Positions 1 to 5,696 of a DNA stretch of 7,330 nucleotides are shown piece by piece. The stretch's first letter is position 1. Each line of letters starts with the position of its first letter. The notes beneath the pieces were generated by a model that saw only the letters and a program-made list of their open reading frames with translations, ran no database searches and had not been told where the DNA came from. Source of the DNA: Actinomycetota bacterium (lineage in GTDB: Bacteria; Actinomycetota; Thermoleophilia; Gaiellales; Gaiellaceae); assembly GCA_016870235.1 (NCBI GenBank), contig VGCB01000129.1:1-7330 (forward strand), written 5' to 3'. The translations under genes and the position numbers were made by a program.

Positions 1-808
1 GGGCGTCGTTCCCCATCAGCACGTCGGCCGCCCCGATCGCCTGCCGGAGCTCCGGGTGCAGCGGGCTCGTGATCGCCGAGGTGAGGCCCGACGCGATCGC
101 CATCGGCAGGAACGCGGCGTTCAGGCCGAGGCGGTTGGGCAGGCCGAAGCTGACGTTCGAGGCGCCGCAGGTGGTGTTGACGCCGAGCTCCTCGCGCAGC
201 CGGCGGACGAGCCGGAACACCTGGCGCCCGGCAGTCCCCATGGCGCCGATCGGCATCACGAGCGGGTCGACGACGACGTCCGCGCTGGGAATCCCGTGAT
301 CGGCCGCCCGCGCGACGATCGTGCGCGCGACCTCGAAGCGGACGTCCGGATCCTCGGAGATGCCCGTCTCGTCGTTCGTGATCGCGACGACCGCAGCGCC
401 GTAGCGGGCGACGAGGGGCAGGACGCGCTCCAGCCGGTCCTCCTCGCCCGTGACCGAGTTGACGAGCGCCTTGCCCTTGTAGACGGCGAGGCCGGACTCG
501 AGCGCCTCGACGAACGAGGAGTCGATGCAGAGCGGGACGTCGCTGATCGACTGCACGAGCTCGACCGTCTGCGCGAGGATCGCGGGCTCGTCGGCAAGGG
601 GGATGCCGGCGTTGACGTCGAGCATGTGCGCGCCCGCCTCGACCTGGGCGATCGTGTCGGCGACGACGGTGTCGAAGTTGCCGGCCGCCATCTCCTCGGC
701 GAGCTTCTTGCGGCCGGTCGGGTTGATGCGCTCGCCGATCACGACGAAGGGGCGGTCGAAGCCGATCGCGACCTCGCGGGTCGCCGAGGAGACGATCGTG
801 TCCGTCAT
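1..808 (-). CDS. Methyltetrahydrofolate:corrinoid protein methyltransferase, MtgA/AcsE-like (3' end beyond window)
   Basis: This is a cytoplasmic pterin-binding TIM-barrel methyltransferase predicted to exchange a methyl group between tetrahydrofolate and the cobalamin of a partner corrinoid protein, probably the one encoded two genes upstream. The visible 269 residues show the family pattern: GERINPTGR (26-33), DVNAGIP (64-70) and CIDSS (94-98) as barrel-strand pterin-site segments, VNSVTGEE (116-123), DPLVMPIG (181-188), and GASNVSFGLPNR (215-226), which contains the Asn-rich loop typical of MeTr enzymes and separates them from dihydropteroate synthase. The ATG at 808-806 forms a 4 bp ATGA overlap with the stop of the upstream gene, implying translational coupling. 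The reading frame is open at the left edge after 269 codons, so only a modest C-terminal part should be missing. The family is clear. The direction of methyl flow and the ultimate methyl donor are inferred, because no substrate-specific methyltransferase is visible. Confidence 0.9.
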   Translation of the reverse strand, partial: MTDTIVSSATREVAIGFDRPFVVIGERINPTGRKKLAEEMAAGNFDTVVADTIAQVEAGAHMLDVNAGIPLADEPAILAQTVELVQSISDVPLCIDSSFVEALESGLAVYKGKALVNSVTGEEDRLERVLPLVARYGAAVVAITNDETGISEDPDVRFEVARTIVARAADHGIPSADVVVDPLVMPIGAMGTAGRQVFRLVRRLREELGVNTTCGASNVSFGLPNRLGLNAAFLPMAIASGLTSAITSPLHPELRQAIGAADVLMGNDA

Positions 809-1098
809 CCGTCCCCGTTCGCGCGCACGAGCGCCGCGAGCCGCTCGTCGTCGTAGTCGCGCTCGAGGCGCTCCGCCTCCGCCGCCACCGCCGCCTGGAG
901 GTCGTCGCCGCACGGGCGTGCCTGCCGCCGCCACTCGCCGAGGTACTCGTCCGTCCCCTGGAGCCCGGCGCGCATCGCCGCCTGGTCGATCGCCTCCTGG
1001 AAGCGGTCGGAGAGCAGGTGCCGCGTCGCGCCGCGGCCCGTCCCGGCCATCACCTGCGAGGGGATCGCGCGCCAGTGGATGACCGTGAGCGAGGCCAC
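805..1098 (-). CDS. Small protein of the so-called virulence factor family (PF13769-like), in corrinoid methyltransfer operon
   Basis: This is a soluble 97-residue protein with no signal peptide or membrane segment. It opens with a beta-strand-like stretch and VIHWRAIPSQVMAGTGR (6-22), then LSDRFQEAIDQAAMRAG (29-45) and TDEYLGEWRR (49-58), followed by an acidic, probably helical tail. From memory this WR-IP-QV, RF-EAID-AAMR, TD-YL-EWRR pattern matches the Pfam family named Virulence_fact, whose biochemical role I do not know. The name should not be read as evidence of pathogenicity. The start is GTG at 1098-1096, supported by a GGGAG ribosome site about 4 nt upstream. The gene begins 13 bp after the corrinoid protein stop and ends in a 4 bp overlap with the methyltransferase start, so it is almost certainly co-translated with both. 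A role in corrinoid handling, reactivation or methyltransferase assembly is an inference from position only. Confidence 0.8.
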   Translation of the reverse strand: MASLTVIHWRAIPSQVMAGTGRGATRHLLSDRFQEAIDQAAMRAGLQGTDEYLGEWRRQARPCGDDLQAAVAAEAERLERDYDDERLAALVRANGDG

Positions 1099-1111
1099 CG
1101 TCTCCCGCCTT

Positions 1112-1810
1112 TCAGCCCGCGGTCGCCGCCGCGCGCCGGGCGAGGACGAGCGCCTGCGCGGTCTCGGCCGCGATCGCCGCGTCGCGACAGTACGCGTCCG
1201 CGCCGACCGCCTTGCCGAACTCCTCGTTCAGGGGCGCCCCGCCGACGAGCACGATCACGTCGTCGCGGATCCCCTTCGCCACGAGCTCGTCGATGACGAC
1301 CTTCATGTACGGCATCGTCGTCGTCAGCAGCGCCGAGAGGCCGAGAATGTCGGGCTTGTGCTCCTCGAGCGCGGCCAGGTAGCTCTCGACGGCGTTGTTG
1401 ATCCCGAGGTCGACGACATCGAAGCCGGCGCCCTCGAGCATCATCGCCACGAGGTTCTTGCCGATGTCGTGGATGTCGCCCTTGACGGTGCCGATCACGA
1501 CCGTGCCCATCCGCTCGGCGCCGGTCTCGGCGAGGAGGGGCCGCAGGACCTCCATCCCGGCCTTCATCGCGTTCGCGGCGAGGAGCACCTCCGGTACGAA
1601 CAGGATCCCGTCGCGGAAGTCGATGCCGACGATGCGCATGCCCTCGACGAGAGCGTCGTTGAGCACCCGGTCGGCGCCCCAGCCGCGGGCGAGGAGGATG
1701 TTCGTCCCCTCGACGATCTCGTCTGCAAGGCCGTCGTAGAGGTCGTCGTGCATCTGCGCGACGAGCTCGTCGTCGCCGAGCGCGGCCAGGTCGATGTCGT
1801 CCTCGCTCAT
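1112..1810 (-). CDS. Corrinoid (cobalamin-binding) protein of a methyltransferase system, MtgC/MttC-like
   Basis: This is a cytoplasmic carrier of a methyl group on cobalamin, 232 residues long, slightly longer than the usual 210-220. The N-terminal half (about 12-95) is the four-helix cap domain of two-domain methyltransferase corrinoid proteins, with VPEVLLAANAMKAGMEVLRP at 72-91. The C-terminal Rossmann-like B12 domain carries DIHDIGKN (112-119), where His114 is the expected lower axial Co ligand (the DxHxxG motif of base-off/His-on binding). The later SALLTTTM (159-166) and VGGAPLNEEFG (189-199) segments hold the nucleotide tail. The ATG at 1810-1808 has a strong AGGAGA ribosome site 4-5 nt upstream. 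It is the first gene of a three-gene or longer operon read away from a divergent IclR regulator, from which a 17 bp palindrome separates it. Family assignment is secure; the methylated substrate served is unknown. Related proteins serve glycine betaine, trimethylamine, proline betaine or methoxy-aromatic demethylation. Confidence 0.95.
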   Translation of the reverse strand: MSEDDIDLAALGDDELVAQMHDDLYDGLADEIVEGTNILLARGWGADRVLNDALVEGMRIVGIDFRDGILFVPEVLLAANAMKAGMEVLRPLLAETGAERMGTVVIGTVKGDIHDIGKNLVAMMLEGAGFDVVDLGINNAVESYLAALEEHKPDILGLSALLTTTMPYMKVVIDELVAKGIRDDVIVLVGGAPLNEEFGKAVGADAYCRDAAIAAETAQALVLARRAAATAG

Positions 1811-1815
1811 CGATT

Positions 1816-1821
1816 CTCCTT
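1816..1821 (-). promoter_or_regulatory. Ribosome binding site of the corrinoid protein gene
   Basis: On the minus strand the bases just before the ATG read CAAGGAGAATCG, with AGGAG as a near-perfect Shine-Dalgarno core about 5 nt from the start codon. This fixes the corrinoid protein start at 1810 and is the strongest ribosome site in the window. Confidence 0.75.
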
Positions 1822-1838
1822 GTTCCGCAATGCGGAAC
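1822..1838. promoter_or_regulatory. Perfect 17 bp palindrome, probable IclR operator
   Basis: The sequence GTTCCGCAATGCGGAAC has two perfect 8 bp half sites around one central base. It lies in the 75 bp gap between the divergent corrinoid operon and the IclR-family gene. IclR-family regulators bind short, near-perfect palindromes of this length, often with TTCC/GGAA arms, usually next to their own gene. On the plus strand it fills the space just before a TATTCT -10-like element (1839-1844), so binding should block the regulator's own promoter. On the minus strand it would lie downstream of the predicted operon start, where a bound protein could act as a roadblock. The symmetry is seen directly; the identity of the binding protein is inferred. 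Confidence 0.65.
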
Positions 1839-1869
1839 TATTCTCTAGGATGGAACAGCGAGAGAATAG
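1838..1869. repeat. 9 bp inverted repeat containing two opposed -10-like elements
   Basis: CTATTCTCT at 1838-1846 is perfectly repeated in inverted orientation as AGAGAATAG at 1861-1869, with a 14 bp centre. Each arm contains TATTCT on the strand reading inward, at 1839-1844 on plus and 1868-1863 on minus. It may be a second regulator site, a pair of -10 elements, or both. Confidence 0.5.
1839..1851 (+). promoter_or_regulatory. Candidate -10 elements of the iclR-type gene
   Basis: Two plausible -10 hexamers overlap here on the plus strand: TATTCT (1839-1844) and TAGGAT (1846-1851). The second would pair with TTCCGC at 1823-1828 (17 bp spacing) inside the palindrome. The first has no good -35 and would have the palindrome as its spacer. 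Either choice places the regulator promoter under the palindrome, as expected for autoregulation. Confidence 0.35.
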
Positions 1870-1892
1870 GGGATCGGAAGGCACGATGGCAA
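1863..1892 (-). promoter_or_regulatory. Candidate promoter of the corrinoid methyltransfer operon
   Basis: Read on the minus strand, TTGCCA at 1892-1887 (five of six match to TTGACA) is followed after 18 bp by TATTCT at 1868-1863 (four of six match to TATAAT). Transcription would begin near 1856 and give an untranslated leader of about 45 nt that contains the 17 bp palindrome. The -35 overlaps the first codons of the divergent regulator gene. This is a consensus match by eye only. Confidence 0.4.
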
Positions 1893-2623
1893 GAGTTCAG
1901 TCGGTGGAGCGGGCGTTCGACGTGCTCGAGGCCGTAGCGGTCGAGGCAGCTGGCCTGACGTCCATCGCGCGCCGATCTCGATTGCCCAAGAGCACCACGG
2001 TCCGGCTGCTCGAGACGCTCGAGGGAATCGGCGCCGTCGAGCGCGTGGACGGCGTGCTCTGGCGCCTCGGCACTCGTGTCAACACGCTTGCGGCGTCGGT
2101 GCCCGCCTCTCGTACGCTCGCCGCGGTCGCGCAGCCGCTCCTCGCGGAGCTGGCGGGTGAGCTCGGTGAGGATGCGGGGCTCTCGCTGCCCGACGGGTAT
2201 GACATGCACTACGTGGCGCAGGCGGAGGCGGACAACCCCGTTCAGGTTCGCGACTGGACAGGCACCCGCGCCCCGATGCACACCGTGCCGTCGGGGCTCG
2301 TGCTCCTCGCGGAGTGGACGCCGGCGGCGCGCGCCGGGTACGTCGCGCACGGGCTGTCGCGGCTGACGCCTCACACGATCGGCACCCGCCGTGCGCTCGA
2401 GCAGCGGCTCCGCCGCGTCGCAGCCGACGGCTTCGCCTGGGGGCGCGAGGAGTTCGCGGAGGGGATCTCGTCGGTCGCGGCGCCCGTGCGGGATCGCTCA
2501 GGTCACGCGATCGCCGCAGTCCACGTCCACGGGCCGTCGTATCGCTTCCCGGCCCCCGGCAGGGACGCAACCGCTTCCGAGCGCGTGGTGGCAACGGCGA
2601 GAACCTTGAGCGCCGGCCTCTGA
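1886..2623 (+). CDS. IclR-family transcriptional regulator
   Basis: This 245-residue DNA-binding regulator is the usual size for the family. The N-terminal winged helix-turn-helix spans about 1-62: QSVERAFDVLEAV (5-17) is the typical first helix, and LPKSTTVRLLETLEGIGAVE (33-52) covers the recognition helix and wing entry. The C-terminal effector domain shows the conserved MHTVPSGLVLLAEW (131-144) and EFAEGISSVAAPVRDRSG (189-206) segments that line the ligand pocket. The frame is open far upstream, but the start is set at the ATG at 1886 because the family begins here and GGAAGG lies 4 nt before it. Upstream codons would run antisense through the corrinoid gene. It is divergent from the corrinoid/methyltransferase operon, which it probably controls together with itself through the intervening palindrome. 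The effector, likely a methylated substrate or its breakdown product, cannot be read from sequence. Confidence 0.93.
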   Translation: MARVQSVERAFDVLEAVAVEAAGLTSIARRSRLPKSTTVRLLETLEGIGAVERVDGVLWRLGTRVNTLAASVPASRTLAAVAQPLLAELAGELGEDAGLSLPDGYDMHYVAQAEADNPVQVRDWTGTRAPMHTVPSGLVLLAEWTPAARAGYVAHGLSRLTPHTIGTRRALEQRLRRVAADGFAWGREEFAEGISSVAAPVRDRSGHAIAAVHVHGPSYRFPAPGRDATASERVVATARTLSAGL

Positions 2624-2649
2624 CGCGATCACACACGCGAGCCGCCCTC

Positions 2650-3057
2650 TCATCCTTCCTCCGCTCGAGCGCGGCGAAGCCGCGCGTGCACCTCGATCTC
2701 GATCTTCATGCGCGGGTCGACGAGGCCGACGATCGTCGCCGTCGCCGCGGGCCGCGCCGTCCCGAGGTACTCGCCGAAGACCGGCGCGAGCGCGTCGAAG
2801 TCGGCCGGATCAGTGAGGAGGTACCGCGCGACGACCACGTCGTCGAGCGTGCAGCCGGCCTCGGCGAGCGCCGCCGAGATGTTCGCGAAGCACTGCCGCG
2901 CCTGCGTGACGGCGTCGTCGGCGATCGTCATCGTCGTGTAGTCGAACCCGGTCGTGCCCGCGACGAACACGTCGTCGCCGTCGACGACCGCCCGCGAGTA
3001 GCCGGCGACCGCCTCGAACGTCGACCCGGACGAGATGCGCCGTCGGCCGTCGCTCAC
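2650..3057 (-). CDS. Rid (YjgF/YER057c/UK114) family protein lacking the catalytic arginine
   Basis: This is a 135-residue soluble protein with the complete trimeric Rid fold: SSGSTFEAVAGYSRAVVDGD (9-28), VFVAGTTGF (30-38), QARQCFANISAALAEAG (52-68), DVVVARYLLTDPADF (73-87) and MKIEIEVHA (117-125). RidA enzymes hydrolyse reactive enamine/imine intermediates using an Arg (Arg105 in E. coli RidA). Aligning back from the conserved KIEIE segment, that position is Ala105 here (RPAAT in place of the FPARS-type motif), while Glu120 is kept. Loss of Arg is typical of the Rid subfamilies reported to lack imine deaminase activity, so the role is uncertain. The start is GTG at 3057-3055, chosen because the N-terminus then matches family length. 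No Shine-Dalgarno is visible, and translation may be leaderless. It is convergent with the IclR gene (26 bp between stops) and divergent from the cyclodeaminase homologue (37 bp between starts). Confidence 0.9.
   Translation of the reverse strand: MSDGRRRISSGSTFEAVAGYSRAVVDGDDVFVAGTTGFDYTTMTIADDAVTQARQCFANISAALAEAGCTLDDVVVARYLLTDPADFDALAPVFGEYLGTARPAATATIVGLVDPRMKIEIEVHARLRRARAEEG
2669..2685. terminator. GC-rich hairpin near the convergent 3' ends (weak terminator candidate)
   Basis: GCGCGGC, GAA, GCCGCGC forms a perfect 7 bp stem with a 3 nt loop. It sits inside the last codons of the Rid gene, 46 bp past the stop of the convergent IclR gene. It has no T-run on either side, so it is not a classic intrinsic terminator. 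It could pause polymerase or protect the 3' end, or it may simply reflect arginine/alanine codons. Confidence 0.25.
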
Positions 3058-3094
3058 GCGCGCATTCTGGCATCTGGCGACCGGAAGGTGGAGA
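3058..3094. promoter_or_regulatory. 37 bp divergent start region between Rid and cyclodeaminase-family genes
   Basis: This short spacer must hold any signals specific to both start codons. On the plus strand GGAAGG (3083-3088) and GGAG (3090-3093) lie before the ATG at 3095; the first is well placed as a ribosome site. On the minus strand CAGAAT (3069-3064) lies 6 bp before the GTG at 3057, the spacing expected of a -10 element for a leaderless transcript. No convincing -35 is seen for either direction. Confidence 0.35.
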
Positions 3095-4003
3095 ATGCAG
3101 CCCGTGGAGATCCCGTTCCTCGACCGCGAGACGGTGAGGGGGCTGCTGCCGCCGATCCCCGAGCAGATCGACCTCGCCGAGGAGACCTATCGCGCGATGG
3201 CGCTCGGCGAGGTCGAGATGCCGCCGAAGATCGGCATCCACCCGCGCGACGACGCCTTCCTGCACGCGATGCCCGCGTACCTCCGCCACCTCGACGCCGT
3301 CGCGATCAAGTGGGTGTCGGGCTTCCCCGAGAACCCCGCGCGCGGGCTTCCCTACATCCACGGCCTGATCATCGTCAACGACGCCGAGACGGGAGTTCCG
3401 AAGGCCGTCCTCGATGCCGGCGAGATCACGGCGGCGCGCACGTCGGCCGCCTCCGGTGCCTGTGTCCGCGCGTGGGCACCGTCCGGCTGGAGCCGGGCGG
3501 CGATCCTCGGCTGCGGCGAGCAGGGCCGCTACCACGCGGCGGTGCTGCGCGCGCTCGCGCCTGGGTGCGAGATCCGGGCGTTCGACCTCGTCCCCGCCCG
3601 CGCCGAGGGCCTGTGCGCCGACGTCGTCGTGTGCGACGACGCGCGGGCCGCGGCCGACGGGGCCGACGTCGTCATCACCGCCGGCCCGATCGTCCGCGAG
3701 CCGCCGCGGCCGATCGACCGCTCGTGGCTGCGCGAGGAGCAGCTTCTGCTGCCGGTCGACTTCGACTTCTACGTCGCTCCGGGGGCGGTCGAGGCCGCCG
3801 ACCTCTTCCTCTCCGACGAGATCGCGCAGTACCGGGCCTACCGCGAGCACGGCCACTTCGCCGGCTGGCCGGATCCCGCCGCGAGCGTCGGCGAGGCGCT
3901 CGAGCGTGGGCTGACCGGTCGGCTCGTCGTCTGTGCGAACCTCGGGGTCGGCGCCCTCGACGCGGCCTTCGCGCACACCGTCATCGCCCGCAGCCGGTCG
4001 TAG
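3095..4003 (+). CDS. Ornithine cyclodeaminase/mu-crystallin family protein, atypical active site
   Basis: This is a 302-residue NAD(P)-binding protein, slightly shorter than typical members (about 315-350). Visible family features are MPPKIGIHP (42-50), MPAYL (59-63), AIKWVSGFPENP (70-81), LIIVNDAETG (91-100), VLDAGEITAARTSAAS (105-120), the Rossmann loop ILGCGEQGRYH (137-147) and LVVCANLGVGALD (277-289). Lys45, Lys72 and Arg115 fall at positions that bind the substrate carboxylate in ornithine cyclodeaminase. The usual later signature (GxDxPGKxEL, with the catalytic Asp) is not recognisable; instead there is LLLPVDFDFYVAPG (217-230). Ornithine cyclisation therefore should not be assumed: ketimine or imino-acid reduction, alanine-type dehydrogenation or another reaction is possible. 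The ATG at 3095 is preferred over an in-frame ATG at 3035 because of GGAAGG upstream and because the earlier start would overlap the divergent Rid gene. It is immediately followed by pgi with no gap. Confidence 0.88.
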   Translation: MQPVEIPFLDRETVRGLLPPIPEQIDLAEETYRAMALGEVEMPPKIGIHPRDDAFLHAMPAYLRHLDAVAIKWVSGFPENPARGLPYIHGLIIVNDAETGVPKAVLDAGEITAARTSAASGACVRAWAPSGWSRAAILGCGEQGRYHAAVLRALAPGCEIRAFDLVPARAEGLCADVVVCDDARAAADGADVVITAGPIVREPPRPIDRSWLREEQLLLPVDFDFYVAPGAVEAADLFLSDEIAQYRAYREHGHFAGWPDPAASVGEALERGLTGRLVVCANLGVGALDAAFAHTVIARSRS

Positions 4004-5644
4004 ATGGGAGCGGTGCCCGAGTCTCCGGCCTGGCTCGCGCTCCGCCGGCACCGCACTGCCGCGGGCGATCGCCACCTTCGCGACCTCTTCGCCGAGGATC
4101 CGGCTCGTGCCGAGCGCCTCACCGTCGAGGCGGCGGGGCTCTTCTGCGACTACTCGAAGCAGCGCGTGACGGACGAGACGATGGCGCTCCTCGTCGGGCT
4201 CGCAGACGAACGGGGCCTGCGGGAGCGGATCGACGCGATGTTCCGCGGCGACCGGATCAACTCGACCGAGGGTCGAGCGGTGCTCCACGTCGCGTTGCGG
4301 ATGCCGCGCGGGCGGTCGCTCCTCCTCGACGGGCGCGACGTCGTCGCCGACGTCCACGAGGTGCTCGACCGCATGCGGGGGTTCGCCGACTCGGTGAGGC
4401 ACGGCAGCTGGACCGGGGCGACCGGGCGCCCGATCCGGAACGTGGTCAACATCGGCATCGGCGGCTCCGACCTCGGCCCGGTGCTCGCCTACCGGGCGCT
4501 TCGCGCCTACAGCCGCCGCGAGCTCGCGTTCCGCTTCGTCTCGAACGTCGACCCGACCGACCTCGTCGAGGCGACGCGCGACCTCGATGCCGCCGAGACG
4601 CTCTTCATCGTCTCCTCGAAGACGTTCACGACGCTCGAGACGATGACGAACGCACGGGCGGCGCGCGCGTGGCTCCTCGATCGGCTCGGCGCCGACGACT
4701 CCGCAGTCGCCCGTCACTTCGTGGCCGTGTCGACGAACCTCGAGGAGGTGGAGCGCTTCGGGATCGACGCCCGCAACGCGTTCGGCTTCTGGGACTGGGT
4801 CGGCGGGCGCTACTCGATGGACTCGGCGATCGGGCTCTCGACGATGCTCGCGATCGGGCCGGAGCGGTTCGACGAGCTGCTCGCCGGCTTCCACGCGATG
4901 GACGAGCACGTCCGCGAGGCGCCCTTCGACCGGAACCTGCCGGTGATCAACGGCCTCCTCGTCGTCTGGGCGACGGGGTTCCTCGGCGCGGAGACGGTTG
5001 CGATCCTCCCGTACGACCAGTACCTCGACCGCTTCCCCGCGTACCTCCAGCAGCTGACGATGGAGTCGCTCGGCAAGGGCGTCACGCTCGGCGGCGATCC
5101 GGCTCCGGCGACCGGCGCCGTCTACTGGGGCGAGCCCGGCACGAACGGCCAGCACAGCTTCTACCAGCTGATCCACCAGGGGACGCGGCTGATCCCGTGC
5201 GACTTCATCGCGTTCGCCTCGCCGCTCAACCCGCTTCCGATCGAGGGCGGCGGCGACCAGCACGACCTGCTGATCGCGAACGTCCTCGCCCAGGCGGAGG
5301 CCCTCGCGTTCGGGAAGACGGCCGACGAGGTACGGGCGGAGGGCACCGCCGAGGCGCTCGTGCCGCACCGCGTGTTCCCGGGCAATCGGCCGTCGAGCAC
5401 GATCATGGGCGAGCGCCTGACGCCGTTCGCTCTCGGCGCCCTCGTTGCGCTGTACGAGCACTCCGTGCTCACGCAGGCGGCGATCTGGGACGTCAACGCG
5501 TTCGACCAGTGGGGTGTCGAGCTCGGCAAGCAGCTGGCACAGCGCATCGCGCCCGAGCTCGTCGCCGCCTCCGCCGAGCCCGCGCACGACGCCTCCACGA
5601 ATGCGCTGATCCGGCGCTATCGCGCCGCCCGCGGCCGGCGCTGA
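4004..5644 (+). CDS. pgi: Glucose-6-phosphate isomerase
   Basis: This cytoplasmic enzyme interconverts glucose 6-phosphate and fructose 6-phosphate in glycolysis and gluconeogenesis. At 546 residues it matches the roughly 549-residue E. coli-type enzyme end to end. Family segments include [11 protein letters not shown] (149-159), [14 protein letters not shown] for phosphate binding, [14 protein letters not shown] (PROSITE-type signature), TMESLGKG with catalytic Glu354, EPGTNGQH (377-384) with catalytic His384, and [13 protein letters not shown] with catalytic Lys509; all three correspond to E. coli Glu355, His386 and Lys514. The ATG directly abuts the stop of the preceding gene (TAGATG), with no strong ribosome site, so reinitiation or coupling is likely. 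A GTG at 4013 is a possible alternative start. Nothing suggests loss of function. It is a housekeeping gene in an unexpected operon position behind a cyclodeaminase-family gene. Confidence 0.97.
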   Translation: MGAVPESPAWLALRRHRTAAGDRHLRDLFAEDPARAERLTVEAAGLFCDYSKQRVTDETMALLVGLADERGLRERIDAMFRGDRINSTEGRAVLHVALRMPRGRSLLLDGRDVVADVHEVLDRMRGFADSVRHGSWTGATGRPIRNVVNIGIGGSDLGPVLAYRALRAYSRRELAFRFVSNVDPTDLVEATRDLDAAETLFIVSSKTFTTLETMTNARAARAWLLDRLGADDSAVARHFVAVSTNLEEVERFGIDARNAFGFWDWVGGRYSMDSAIGLSTMLAIGPERFDELLAGFHAMDEHVREAPFDRNLPVINGLLVVWATGFLGAETVAILPYDQYLDRFPAYLQQLTMESLGKGVTLGGDPAPATGAVYWGEPGTNGQHSFYQLIHQGTRLIPCDFIAFASPLNPLPIEGGGDQHDLLIANVLAQAEALAFGKTADEVRAEGTAEALVPHRVFPGNRPSSTIMGERLTPFALGALVALYEHSVLTQAAIWDVNAFDQWGVELGKQLAQRIAPELVAASAEPAHDASTNALIRRYRAARGRR

Positions 5645-5662
5645 GCTCGGTCGACAACCCGC

Positions 5663-5689
5663 TTTAGGAACGGCGTAGGCGGCCGATGA
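5663..5689 (+). promoter_or_regulatory. Candidate sigma-28 (FliA/WhiG-type) promoter before the FIST gene
   Basis: GCCGATGA at 5682-5689 matches seven of eight bases of the sigma-28 -10 consensus GCCGATAA. At the correct 15 bp spacing upstream lies TTTA (5663-5666), a poorer match to the TAAA -35. Transcription would begin about 7 bp later, essentially at the ATG at 5697, giving a leaderless mRNA. That agrees with the lack of a convincing Shine-Dalgarno. Sigma-28 factors drive motility and chemotaxis genes, a plausible regulon for a sensory pair. By-eye match only. Confidence 0.35.
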
Positions 5690-5696
5690 AACGTCA

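Noticed and set aside
56..856. 266-codon plus-strand open frame opposite the methyltransferase
   Set aside because: It is an antisense shadow: the minus strand carries a continuous methyltetrahydrofolate methyltransferase with conserved motifs.
1079..1885. N-terminal extension of the IclR gene by 269 codons
   Set aside because: The frame is open but runs antisense through the corrinoid protein gene. IclR proteins start at the ATG at 1886, where a ribosome site is present.
3035..3094. Earlier in-frame ATG for the cyclodeaminase-family gene
   Set aside because: It would overlap the start of the divergent Rid gene and add an Arg-rich stretch unlike the family; the ATG at 3095 has GGAAGG upstream and matches family length.
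5622..5641. GCGCCG/CGGCGC stem at the end of pgi as a terminator
   Set aside because: It is a short 6 bp stem with an 8 nt loop inside GC-rich coding sequence and no following T-run, no better than expected by chance at this base composition.
2314..5667. 1117-codon open frame on the plus strand across the IclR, Rid, cyclodeaminase-family and pgi genes
   Set aside because: It is very rich in Arg, Pro and Ala, has no recognisable domain and overlaps four well-supported genes in another frame or strand: a GC-rich shadow frame.
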